From contig VZSR01003371.1 in NCBI GenBank assembly GCA_013398615.1, positions 5,090,029 through 5,154,028 on the forward strand: 64,000 nucleotides of DNA, given 5' to 3'. Both the position numbers and the translations under genes were made by a program. Shown one piece after another: positions 37,931 through 48,900 of the stretch (position 1 is the first letter of the stretch; each line of letters begins with the position of its first letter). Under the pieces are notes generated by a model that saw only the letters and a program-made list of their open reading frames with translations, had not been told where the DNA came from and did not search any database. This stretch comes from Brachypodius melanocephalos. Lineage: Eukaryota; Chordata; Aves; Passeriformes; Pycnonotidae.

Positions 37931-40900
37931 CAACCTGTTCATCTGGTGACCACCCACACCTCCAGAACAACCCATGGCCTCTGGAGCAGGCAGTGTGCCA
38001 GAGGCACCCAACCACCACTGCATGGGAAAGGACAGAAAAATGCAATGAATTTGCTGATGAGGTGCACTCACAATCTCCAGGAATTGTTAAGGGCCTACAG
38101 GTTGCCCAGCTCTCAGGTAGCTCAGGTAACCATGGAGTACCTTCTCCACTAAAAGTAAGGCTTACACTTAAACCAAAGCTTTTCCCAAAGAGGGGATAAC
38201 TTCACAAACTTTATTTTTTTCTGAGTGCAGATCTCCTTTGCAAATGCTTTTCTTTTTTCTGAGAGAGGCAGAGGAAATGTCTGCTCAAGCCTCCTCAGGA
38301 ATGTGTCCTCAGCTGCAGGACAGGTCAGTGAAGAGCAATGAAACAACCCATCAGCTGAGCCCATGCTCTTAAATTCAAACCAGTGATGCCACACAAGTTT
38401 TCCCCATATCATATAATCAAATAAAAGCAAGATTTCCATTCCTTTTCCATCCTGCACTAATGCCACTGGAATGACATGTACGATAACACCAAGAAAGTTA
38501 CTGCTGCAAAGTAAGGGTTTAATTTGCACACTGTATGAGCTGGGGGTTATTACCCATTTAATACACTTCTTTTGTCATGTATCAGAGGCAGAGCTTTTAA
38601 GAAAAACTCTGTTTACCTACTGCCTATAACTAACACTGCCAGTTAAAATATTGTGTGGTATATTGTTAATAGAATACCAGAAAAACCCAAAACAGGAAGA
38701 ACACCATTAACAAAAACATAGAGCATGTCCTCAGCAGAAGAAAGAGACAAAACACACCTATACTCCACAGTGGTATCCAAAATTTTCCAATTTGGCAAAG
38801 ACAAAATATTATCCTGAACACAGCACTTTTGAATTAAATCCAAGATGGGTGGGTAGAAATGCCAGACCCTTTTCTTTTTTCTTCAAAAATTTCTGAAAGG
38901 AAATAATCTTTTATGAAACCTTTCTTACTGGTAAAAAAATAAGAAAAGGCAAGGCAAGGCCAACAAAACAGCCTAGCTACTTATGATCCTGCCAAAGCAG
39001 TTTTTGTAATCACTAACCCAGGAGAGACCCAGGCTATGAGTTGGGTTTTCCAGTGTTTAACTAATTAAAGTAACACAGAACAACATGAAAGAACTTGTTT
39101 GTTTCGCCACGATCAGTTATAACCTGACATGGGACCTGTGACCAAACTACAAGGACTTTCTTGTGCCTGGTCCTGTCGTGCTGGGATTTGGTTTTTATCA
39201 AGTTACTGCAAAATCTGCATGTGCTCTCCAAACAAAACCAAGGCTGTGAGCATTTAATGACACTGAGCACAATCCCCCTGATGTGCCCAACAACTCCCAA
39301 ACACACACCTGGCCCAATCCCTCCCCCAAAGATGACATGAGGACTCATTTGTTTTAGCTGGTTACATTAAAAAATAAAATAAAGAGGATATTTGCTTTTC
39401 CATAACTTTCCTTTAGAGTCTATGTAGTCTCATAAACAACAATGGTGGGCTTTGGGAAGATTTTAAAAAATCTCTTCCTGCTTTGAAAATCAGAAGTGAG
39501 ACTCTTTGGCACTACACAGGCAAGTGTGCAGAGAATCACTCTGATAGCTGGACCCAACCTCTTCTGCATTTCTGTTTAGCTGAAACTAATCAGCTAAATA
39601 ATTACTGATTAATGCTGGTTAATGCTGAACCACTCTGTGTCAACCTACAAATGATCTACAGGAGCTACACAAGACACATGACCAAAGCCTTCACCCCAGG
39701 ATAATGTGGAAGAAGGCTCATATTTCTGTTTCAATATCTGTTTTTGCCACAGAGAGTAAGTGATTTCTGCAATGCAGACTTGGAGACAGCTCTGCTGATG
39801 ATAACTTGTCAACAGGGTAGCAGAAAGTCAAGGGCATTAGCCTTTCAGTCCCTGTGTATGGAAATGTAGATGGATTTCTGGGCCGCTGCTCAAGCCCAAA
39901 TACCAGCTCTGCCCTGTGTTTTGAGCACCAGATAAATAAAGCCACCTACATCACTTATGAATAACCAAAAATGGTGGACAACAGAGAGCATTTCCACAGG
40001 CCTTCAGGCAAGTGCCATAGCTGAGCTGAGAGCAGAGACACATGGCTGAGAGCACTCCCACACCACTGAGTCATTCCCTATCATCAGGAAAGTGGGATCC
40101 ATCCCTGATGTATTCTCAGGACAGGGTGACCCCAGCATGGGAGGTGGCAGAGGGAGAGCATCCACTTCCTTGACTCATCCCTGTGTAGCATTTTGCACCA
40201 CAGAGCACAGTGTGGGAGAACACCAGCCTTGTTGTGAAGTGGAGCATCTTCCCCAGTCCCAGCCATGACTCTGCAATGCCAGGTCTGCCCACAGCCACTC
40301 ACCACAAGGACACCTCCTATACATCCATTTTAAATATAGAGAGGTGATCCACTCCCCCGCCACCCTGCAGCTCAGTGGTGCTTAGCCAATTAGATTGATC
40401 CGAGTGTCCTAAGTGGGATATGGTCAGCATTTAAGTAGATCATTGACAAAAATAGAAAATCAGAAAGACCTAGGAGCTATTTTGGTCTACCCTTTGACTG
40501 TAAATGGTGTGGCTGATAGCTGAGATGACTGGCTCCATTACAAGTAAAAGCCCCATCTAGAGTAAACAGATGAACTGACTCAACTAGATCAGCTTCTGTT
40601 TTTACATTTTTAAAAGCCTTTTCCTATGAGAAGTATTCTTAACAAGGTCTGCAATGCCTTATCCCAAGGTCCCTTACAAATGAAACAATTAACCCCTACT
40701 CTCACCAAATGCCTTCTCTTTTTAAAGTGTATCCAGTTATTGATGTACACCATTTTTAGATGACGCCTTTTCATTCAGAACAACAATATCCATATATGAA
40801 AATACAACTCATATCTTCTAGTGCTATCAGAGAATTTAGTTTCCAGCAGATAAGATTGCTGCACAAAACCATGTTTGGGAACGCAATATCCAGCCTCTGA

Positions 40901-40994
40901 TCTTTGACTGCTTTAATATTGGCTTCCCACTGTAGCATTTGAGAAATGTTAATGGTCTCTTTTTTTGAACAGCCAACACCTGTGAGAGGGAGGG

Positions 40995-41056
40995 AAGTGG
41001 TATTATCTCTGTTTTACAGAGGATCGCTGTTAGCAGAAACAAGCAAAGGTCAAGGT
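40995..41056 (-). mobile_element. Possible MIR-like fragment, antisense
   Basis: The bases 'gtggtattatctctgttttacagagga' followed by 'gcaaaggtcaagg' resemble the antisense 'attatccccattttacaga' and 'gcccaaggtca' blocks of MIR-type SINEs. Only two landmarks remain, so this may be chance. Confidence 0.3.
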
Positions 41057-41973
41057 TATCTGCAATGTCTTCATCCCAGTCAGAAATAGTTCTTCTGGGT
41101 TCTATGGAGGGTATTAAAAAGGTAAGAAAGTTGGTCAAATTTTTTCTTGGAAATCAAACTTACCCTGGCAGTAGAAGAATGCTTAATCCAGAAAAAACAA
41201 ACAAAACAAAACAAAACCCAGCAAACCAAAACAAACCACCAACACAAATGCCAGAGGGTGGAAGCTCAATTAAAGCACTGAAATAGAGAGTATTTTCCCC
41301 AACTACGAGGATAATCTTGCCATGATCTCCCCAAAATGGGGTCCCTCAGTCCTTCATTTAAGAGTTTTAATACAAGCTCATTTGGTAACTCTGAGCTTGA
41401 TACAAAATGATATTGTATGGTTGAACCACGGGGGAAGTCAGACAGAAGAAACATCACAGTCCCTTCTAACCTGAAAGTCTGTGACAGATCAGTGTCTTTC
41501 ATACAGTTAGTTCTTGCTCCAAGCAGGTGCTGAATTATTTCAGCATTTAAGTGTTTTGCTGCTGGCTCTGATAGGATTCTGTACTCCTACCATGCTGCCT
41601 CCCAGCTCTTTATCTTCAGGAGAATGCCCTGCTGGTAAGGCCTGACATGAGCTTTGTCTTCCAGACACCATTTTGTTATAAAAAGTACCAGATCCAGAAA
41701 TAGACTGACAATCCAAGATAAGAGAGTGGCAAAATATCAATTTACAGCCTCTTGCTCAAGAAAGGCACATCCCAGAAACACTATCAGAACACATGGACGA
41801 ACTGCTTGTTCACACTGCTCCAGCATGCCAAGGATTCTGAAGCCTACTTGCCTGGAAAATTTCCAACAGTACCTGGGATGCCAGAATTGTGCTTTAGTAG
41901 ACGACACCTCCAAATATGTCACCTTGGACTCACGTCTCCTGTGGAGGAACCTATTAGAGTTCAGCCTAATTGC
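41057..41973. other. Non-coding stretch, nothing recognised
   Basis: This stretch contains an A-rich AAAAC-type tract at 41192-41238 and short overlapping frames. No gene is seen. Confidence 0.4.
41192..41238 (+). repeat. (AAAAC)n-like low-complexity tract
   Basis: Four or five AAAAC-type units with imperfect flanks. Confidence 0.8.
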
Positions 41974-42100
41974 AAAATCATGGAATAATTTTGGATAGAA
42001 GGCACCTCTGGAGACCCCTACACCAACTTTTGCTTGAAATGGGGTCACCTTCAGAGCTGTCTGCTCCACTTTTAAATATCTTCAAGGATGGAGAATCCCC
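41974..42100 (-). mobile_element. CR1 LINE fragment (3' end), antisense
   Basis: The plus strand shows the antisense CR1 3' end: 'aatcatggaataattttgga', 'ggcacctctggagacc', 'tgcttgaaatggggtcacct', 'aatatcttcaaggatggaga'. It is more diverged than the copies near 20-21 kb and belongs to a subfamily reading 'acctctggag' rather than 'accttaaaga'. Overlapping frames (41654-41998, 41737-42069) are by-products. Confidence 0.75.
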
Positions 42101-42333
42101 AGACTGAAACTACAGAAAGAAGAGTCATAAGTAATGGAAACAAACTCCTCTTGGCAGTGGTGGAGGGTAGACAAGAGGCAGTAATAAAGGGGAGCAGAGG
42201 AGGTTCCCAGCTGCAGCTCAGAAAGCTCAGATGGCAGCTTTGGGACCTGTAACTGGAGATGGGGTATAAACTCCACACTCGGAGGTTTTCCAGAGTAGAT
42301 CACACAAAGGCTATGCTGGCCTCACCTCTTACA
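42101..42333. other. Spacer between opposed CR1 ends
   Basis: Purine-rich sequence that may contain more decayed CR1 belonging to the fragment at 42334, but I cannot align it with confidence. No gene is seen. Confidence 0.35.
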
Positions 42334-42404
42334 GCCTGCTTTGAATACAGGTTGGATTAGAGCTCACCAGAGATCCCTCCCAACCTGTGTGTCTGTGATT
42401 CTGT
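42334..42404 (+). mobile_element. CR1 LINE fragment (3' end), sense
   Basis: The plus strand reads 'gcctgctttgaatacaggtt', 'ggattagagctcaccagaga' and 'tccctcccaacctgtgtg', then the tail TCTGTGATTCTGT. This is the sense 3' terminus of a CR1 subfamily that usually reads 'ggttggactagatgacctcc'. About 70 bases are clear. Confidence 0.75.
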
Positions 42405-45400
42405 CAATAGATTGTTCAATGGATCAATCAGACAGTGGAAGCCAACATAGTTTTTGCAAAGTTGTACCTCAAAACTCTATCAGATATTTTGGAACAATTG
42501 CCAGCCATGGGGGACAGAGCCACTAGATTCACTGAAGCTGGGTTTTGAAAAACACTGATAATTGGTAAATTCTCCACATAATTTATTGTCATGGACCATC
42601 ATAAAGTCATACCAGATTAAAACATAGGAAGTTAAAACAAGAATAAAGGATGGTATGAATGCACACACACATATATGGGTCCATATTTTTGCATGTCTTT
42701 GTATATTCTAACATATGTAACAGCAGAAGAGCTTCTGGAAAATCCCCCAACGCCTTGTAACTTGTGCTGGAATTTCAGGTATTTATTGCAATCACAGTCA
42801 TCTGGAAAGAGAATGAGTGATGGGTGAAATGACCAATGATCAAGTATTAAAAGTTATCCAAGATTTTCTGATCTAAGGCTGAATGTGAGTAATTGTGGAA
42901 AGATAACAATGAGTAGCCAGGCAATGAAGCCATAGTTAAAAAACTCAGTATCAATAAACACAGATTAATTTATGTGGGAGAAATCATCCTACCCATACAC
43001 AGAAAAAGAACTGACATAATTGTGAATAATTGTCTGAAAATTCCAGGCCAGAGGCTTTGAAAAAGAGAGTGATAAGGTTTATCAGAAGAGAGCAGAGGAC
43101 AAAATTAAAAGTTCATTGCACACCCTCAAATTTTGTGGAGGGAAATGTTGATCAGAGACCTGGAGTGGCATTTGTGCGCCAAGTGATAGTGTGAACTCTG
43201 CAGCTTGCAAAGAGCTGATGGTGGGGTGTGTCCCCACATGCAGTGACACCAGAAACTGGCTGCTCCATCTGTAGGCTGAGTTTCCCCTGACCCTGGCATA
43301 GGTTCCTTGCAAAAAGCGTAACAATGCACAATTCATACCTGTGCACCCAGGTGCTACCCATAACATGTGCAGAGGACAGGACAATTAGCAGCCTGACACC
43401 ACTTAAATACTTCATTTTTCATGGCCATATTTCATATATGTGACAAGGTCCACCAGAAACCCCCCATTTCAGCTTGCAGAAGAAGAGAGAGAGAAGAGAA
43501 GAAAGCAAGAGACAGACCTTTAACTCACAGGTGCCCAAGTGTGATAAGAATAAAAGAGAAATGGCTCAACATAAGATACATCTTTCACACCCACAGGCTC
43601 CATGATGGGACTGTAACAACCATTTAGTCTTCAAGTGGCATCAGGAACAGCGGGGATTCCAGTTTAAGGCCACTACTGTTTACTTATAAATACTATCAGT
43701 GGGTGGAAACTCCTATTTCCAGTTTTGTAAGAGAACTAATTGCTCTAGAAATCTCTGCTCTCTGCAGAAAAATCAGTGTCAGGGGCTGTGGCAGGTTCAA
43801 CAGCCTCGAGGACAAAGTCTGGGCACCAAGAGCAGTGGACAGGACACTACATTCCATGGGCCAAACTGGGGCTGGTGCACAAAATTTGCCTTGTCTGTAA
43901 CTGTTCCCAGGTAATGAGTCCAGTGAAAGAAAAGCTGTCTGCCTCTTGGACCATGAAGAACTTGTTGCCATAAGAGGCAGGGACCTGAACTGCCAAGTGT
44001 TTTTCTGACAGCTGAACAAATTTGTGCCTGATGGGCAAACCTTTCTAGAAAGATTTTCATACAAAGTGCTCAAATATACCGGGAGATTTACAACATAGGT
44101 TATTAAGAGCTAGGATATCAAAATGGTCAGGCTTAGACCTCCCACCCACTCTCAAATTCAGTTTTCCAGACACTACATACAGACCCTTGAGCTCTTGGTA
44201 TGATAGCCATCATCGAGACAGATTTGGGCTTCTACTCCTAGTATAACCAATGTGTGAGTCATGGGTGCAGTAGTATTTTTGGCAGAAATATTTTGACTTC
44301 TACTTCTTACAGATTGTTGTTCTGCTTCTTAGAAAATATTGTTACAGAGTCCTGCAAAACCAAGCAATGCCACTTTTGCATTTTAGTTGTGCCTGACAGA
44401 TTTCAGAAATCAAAACTCAACCCCACAAAGTTTTGCAAGCAGAGTGTGACAGGAAAGTTGGCCAGCACCCAAGCCCATCCTGACAGGGGAAACTGGCTCA
44501 GCTGTTTCTGAAAACACCTACTCAGTTCACCCATGCACCAAGCAGTTTTACAAGTTAGTCATTAACCACCTCACCCCCACTGAGCCACACAGACTATAAC
44601 AACCTCAGGATGTGGCTCTCTGCAGCCAAGTGCCTTGCAGGTGTGTAATGGATCCAAATCCTCACACACTCTTTTGGAGTCTTGGGCAGGAGGAGAAGAA
44701 GGGGTCTTGTGAGGAAACTCCCATCATGGTTTCAATGGGACTCTAGCTGACAAAGAGGAGTCAGGAGTCTCTGTGGGTGCAGAGCCAAGTGCTGAAGGTG
44801 AGTTACAGAAAGTCAGCTGAAGCATTACAGAACGTGAGAACAGCTGCTGGAAGCTGCATTGTGTGACACTGCTTGCTGGCAGGAGCTTGCCTAGGGCATG
44901 AGAAAAGAGCTCTTCTTCCACCCATAAAAAGACTCAAAGCCCAGTGGTGCTTGGAAGATGTCTCAAACACAGGGATCAGGGCATGTACCCTCACAGGAAA
45001 GAGTTGTGGGAACAGAGAGGGGCCAGGTGGAGAGAAATGAGACCTGGTAATTCAAGCATGCAGCAGAGCCCTCATTCCCACTTCTTGTTCACAACTTAAG
45101 GATACCCATCTTAAGTTGTGTATCCTTATTGCTATACCATGCCTCCAGTCTCCAGGACAAGTTCTGTATCACAGAATTTTTTCACCCATTTATATTTTCA
45201 GAGACCAGTTAAATCTAGAAGGGCTGGAATAGATCACATAGAAGAGGACCATCCCTTTTTGCTCAATTTTGATGAGATCTACTTTGAGAGAGCTGCTTCC
45301 TGCCATGGCTCTTTGTCCCCTCAGGGCAGGACAAGCCTCATTAGCACAGGGGAAGATTTCCTGACCACCTTCTGGTACTCTGGGAGACTGCAGTGAAAGG

Positions 45401-45669
45401 CTGGAGAGAACATTTCCTAAACAAAAGGCTTCCCTCCCCTTCACATCAGCAACATTACCGAAGAAAACAAAACAAAAAGTGACAGTGGGCTGAGATAATG
45501 CCCTGCCCCCTTGTACCCCCAAACCCCATTGCAGACAGCGGCTGTAGGGGCACTGACTGTCTGTCCTCTTCTAAGGGTCACTGCAGCCAGGGTGTGGGCT
45601 GGCAGGTGGCACGTCCCCAGCTGGAAATGGGGCCCAGGCACAGCCAGGCAGTGAGCTGAGCCCCTCAGG
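42405..45669. other. Non-coding stretch, nothing recognised
   Basis: No gene or mobile element recognised. Frames near 43082-43415 and 43690-44080 overlap on both strands in several phases, the mark of chance openness. A hairpin at 45090-45120 is listed separately. Confidence 0.4.
45090..45120. repeat. Perfect 11-bp hairpin
   Basis: CACAACTTAAG (45090-45100) and CTTAAGTTGTG (45110-45120) are exact reverse complements with a nine-base loop. The bases AAGGATA just inside the left arm and TATCCTT just outside the right arm are also reverse complements, giving two alternative foldings. Confidence 0.65.
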
Positions 45670-45973
45670 CCGCCCTGCTCGCCTCAGGCCTCGCTGGGCC
45701 CCGCCATGAGCTCCGAAGGAAGGAGTTCCCCTTCCATCTGGCAGCTCCGGAGCAACAAATCAAGCGACGCCTTGTTAGTTTTAAGACAAAAGGGGAGGGA
45801 GAGAACAAAAGGTCGGAGCAGGACTGATTTCCTCCTTGTCGGCCTCCCTACGGGTCTTTCCTGTTTATTGGAAAGTTTGCTGAGGGCTACAGATGAGCCT
45901 CCAGTGCAACCTCTGCTCCAGACAGCCTCCAGCACTTGGGAGAAGGAAATGACGCCGAACTCGGCAGCGTGAG
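45670..45973. promoter_or_regulatory. CpG-rich patch, possible regulatory element
   Basis: About 15 CpG dinucleotides fall in 300 bases, well above the surrounding DNA, where CpG is scarce. On the plus strand an 88-codon frame (45706-45972) begins at an ATG in a strong Kozak setting (CCCCGCCATGAG). A 131-codon frame is open on the minus strand across the same bases (45684-46079). Neither protein resembles a known family. The patch could be an enhancer, a small promoter or first exon, or an unmethylated relic. I favour a non-coding conserved element, without proof. Confidence 0.3.
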
Positions 45974-48900
45974 GCCTGAATTTGCTTTGCCACTCTCTGA
46001 GCAGCAGAAAGACAAACGCCTCAGAGGAGCCTTTCAGAGCACAACTTTTTGCCATAGGCCTCCGAGCAAAGGCAAACACCCACTGGAACTCTGGCTCTTA
46101 AAAGGATGCAGACAAGCCCTGTGTCCAGCAGAGTCATGGCTGTCAAGGAGCCAACAGCACATCTAGAAATGAGGCCCTTCTGCCATGGGATCACACAGGG
46201 TTTCTCATGAAAGTGACTCCAAGGGAATGAAGATCTCACCCCTCGAGGCTGCTGAGTTTGCTCGTCATGCTCATCTGTGAACACTTTTAGCCTACAAACC
46301 TCAGGCATGTGGCCAAATAGTTATGGAAGGACATTGCCCTGTCCAGATTGCATTGGCAAGGAGGCGGCGCTTGCTGCGGTGCTTCCAGAGCCCTTGTTCC
46401 TGCAGTAATACTTGTAGGGCTCTTGTTTAAGGTGATTTTTTTTGAATAGGAGCCAAACCTCAGTTTGCAAACACAAGAGCCACTTTTCCCTTGAAACAGG
46501 CAAATGAGGTTGTGAGGCCTAGCTTACAAGCACAAGTGCAGCTCCTACAAAGCTAAGAGAGAATCAGAGGAGATCCTGCAGGGCGCAAGTGCAGTGTGCC
46601 CAAAGCATCCTGCAAAGGCAGGAGCTCATCCTTGCTGGTCTCACTGGTACACAGAGGTGCCTCTCAAAATGGGACAGAGTTACAGTTGCCCTGCACGAAA
46701 AATGTCCTTACTCTAATCAGCTTCTCAGGCTGACTAATTCCTCCTTTAACTGAACCTCTTCCCCAGTCCTGGGCATTCAAGGGCTGTTGCCTCGTGGGGC
46801 TCTTCCCTCTCACAGCCTCTCCATGGTCAAGGCTCTCTCTGGCCAGAGGAGCAGCCTCCAGAGCAGCTGTGACCTGGGGACCTCCAGCTCCCCTGGCACA
46901 GCCCAGCTCATGCCACCCAGCCCCAGGGAGGTGACACTCAGCCACAGAAGAGCAGCTGTTCCCCAAGGCAAACCCCAGAAGTGTCCCCCTGAGGGCAGGT
47001 CAGTGCCAAGGGACACTCTTGAGCTGGAGTGATACATCCCACATGGGCAGTGGGCTCCACCCCTGCCAGTGTGCTACAGGTGGCCACAGCAACTGCAAGC
47101 TGTCCTGAAACCAGAGCCTATACAACTAGTTAAATAACAGATATGGTCCGTTAGTTTGGCAGGCCGACAGGCCCCCGTGCCAAAAAGCCCATCTCTACTC
47201 AAAAGGGACACTGTTAACAGTAACTCAAGAGGATGCAACAGAAGAAAATAAACAACAGTTGAGGCAGTTGGTGTAATTGGCCAGCAGACGAAAATAAATT
47301 TATGCCAGCTTGTGAATACAGCTGCTGAGCATTATTCAGTAAGTAAATCGTGTGGCACAGAGCACAGGGCAGGCAGGAATAAAATTAAGTAAGAGACAAA
47401 AGCCAGGCTGCCTCTTGGAGAATATCACCCCTCCAACCACCCAGCTTTTCCCATTTCTTCCCATTTCATTCTTATGTGTCCCCTCATGTTATTAATGTAT
47501 GGGTTTCCCAGCCAGCCATAATGTTTTTCAGGAGGGACATATGCTTGAACCACTGCTAAAACAAATACCCAAACCGCACAAAACCCAAGCAGAATTTTAA
47601 AAAAGAAAATGTTCAGCAGAAAATCCCAACCATTTCAAGTGCTCTTTGAGCACCATACATGAATAACAAAGAGTGAGCCTGCCATTTATTCCTTTGCGGA
47701 TCACTTTTAAGATCAGCTTTTGTTCTGTGCTTTTTAGAGCAGCTCAAGTCCAATGGACAAAAATTCCATTCCCAGGAGCACACAAGAAAGAACTGGGAGC
47801 CCTGGGCTGCACATTTCACCTTTACTTTTTCATTCTATCCTATAAATGTTCGGCATGGTCTTAACAAACTGATTCAGCGTCTTGCTTTATGTAGTGGGGC
47901 TGACAGCTTGGAAACTGGAATTCTGCAAGCAGGAGAGGAGGATGGAGACTGTAGATGATGTGAATCACCTAGAAAAAAGATATCTCAGCCAAGAGTGGAT
48001 GGGACCCTACCAAACATTAACATAACTTCTACTTTGCAGATGTTGTGTCCTGATTTTACCATCAGCAGAGAAAAGACCTTCCCTTTTCTCATCCTGGCCT
48101 GGATATGTAGAAGGCATTTTAAGACAGCTGTTTATCTCCTGGTTTTGCTGCAAACCACTTGCTCTTATCAGTTCTCCCTGTGAAACACCAGCCTGCCTTT
48201 TTTTTTTCTTTGCAGAAAAGTTCTTGCTGGCACAAAGATGGCTTCAAAGGCAGCAGAACCCCAATGCTCATGCTGTCTTCCGCCTTCAAAGGGACGTCCC
48301 AGCTTGTTGCTAGCTCAAGCCCATCCTTTGCAGAGAGCTGGGGGTTCTCCTTCCTACAGAATCAAGCTTCTAGCAAGAGTTTGTTTTCTTGCCTTTTTCC
48401 TCAAACTGGTGGGCTGCTTGTTTCCCCCTGGTTTATTCACTCTGTTTCAAAACAGTCAACCAAATCACAGAGCAAAGCAATGAGGTCACTATAAACTCCA
48501 CAGAAGATGTTATCACTACTATCCTACGATTCCTTCAGTCTCTGCTTTGACTGCCTTGTTTTTCTGAGCCGTATGGGAGGATAGTGCCTCTCAGCAAAAT
48601 ATAGATGTGAGAAGTCTCAAGGGCTCTGCCTAACATAACAAAGACACCAGCATTTCCTTGACAATTATAACACTAAGAAATAGAGTTTTTCCTATTTTTA
48701 GTTAGAGAAGAAATATTTGGGCCAGGTTTTCAAAGTGTATTTCAAGTCCCAGGTAGGCACGGCAAATAAATGGCCTGGATTTTTCCCTAGATCCGAGAGG
48801 CTCTTTGAAAAATCAGGTCATAAAAGTGAGAGTAGGAGCTGCTGGAGGCAGAGACCTTCTGCCAAACCTTGCCCTAAACAGCTTCCTGTGCAGTCACTTC

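Larger units (their letters stand above)
29151..40994. other. Long non-coding stretch, nothing gene-like
   Basis: Nearly 12 kb with no recognisable gene or young mobile element. Frames up to 135 codons (33498-33905 minus, 35010-35396 plus, 38149-38529 minus) lack any family resemblance and overlap frames on the other strand. Low-complexity tracts occur at 30008-30020, 32829-32844 and 34796-34880. A hairpin at 32004-32052 and an (ATTT)n run at 37904-37930 are listed separately. The segment 32930-33050 is CpG-richer than its surroundings. Confidence 0.4.

Noticed and set aside
43690..44080. Cluster of overlapping frames on both strands, up to 125 codons
   Set aside because: Several phases on both strands are open together, the codon content is unremarkable, and I find no convincing acceptor and donor pair.
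46320..46440. GC-rich segment with 'ggaggcggcgcttgctgcgg' that looked like an exon edge
   Set aside because: The short minus-strand frame (46321-46503) has no matching splice sites or family resemblance.
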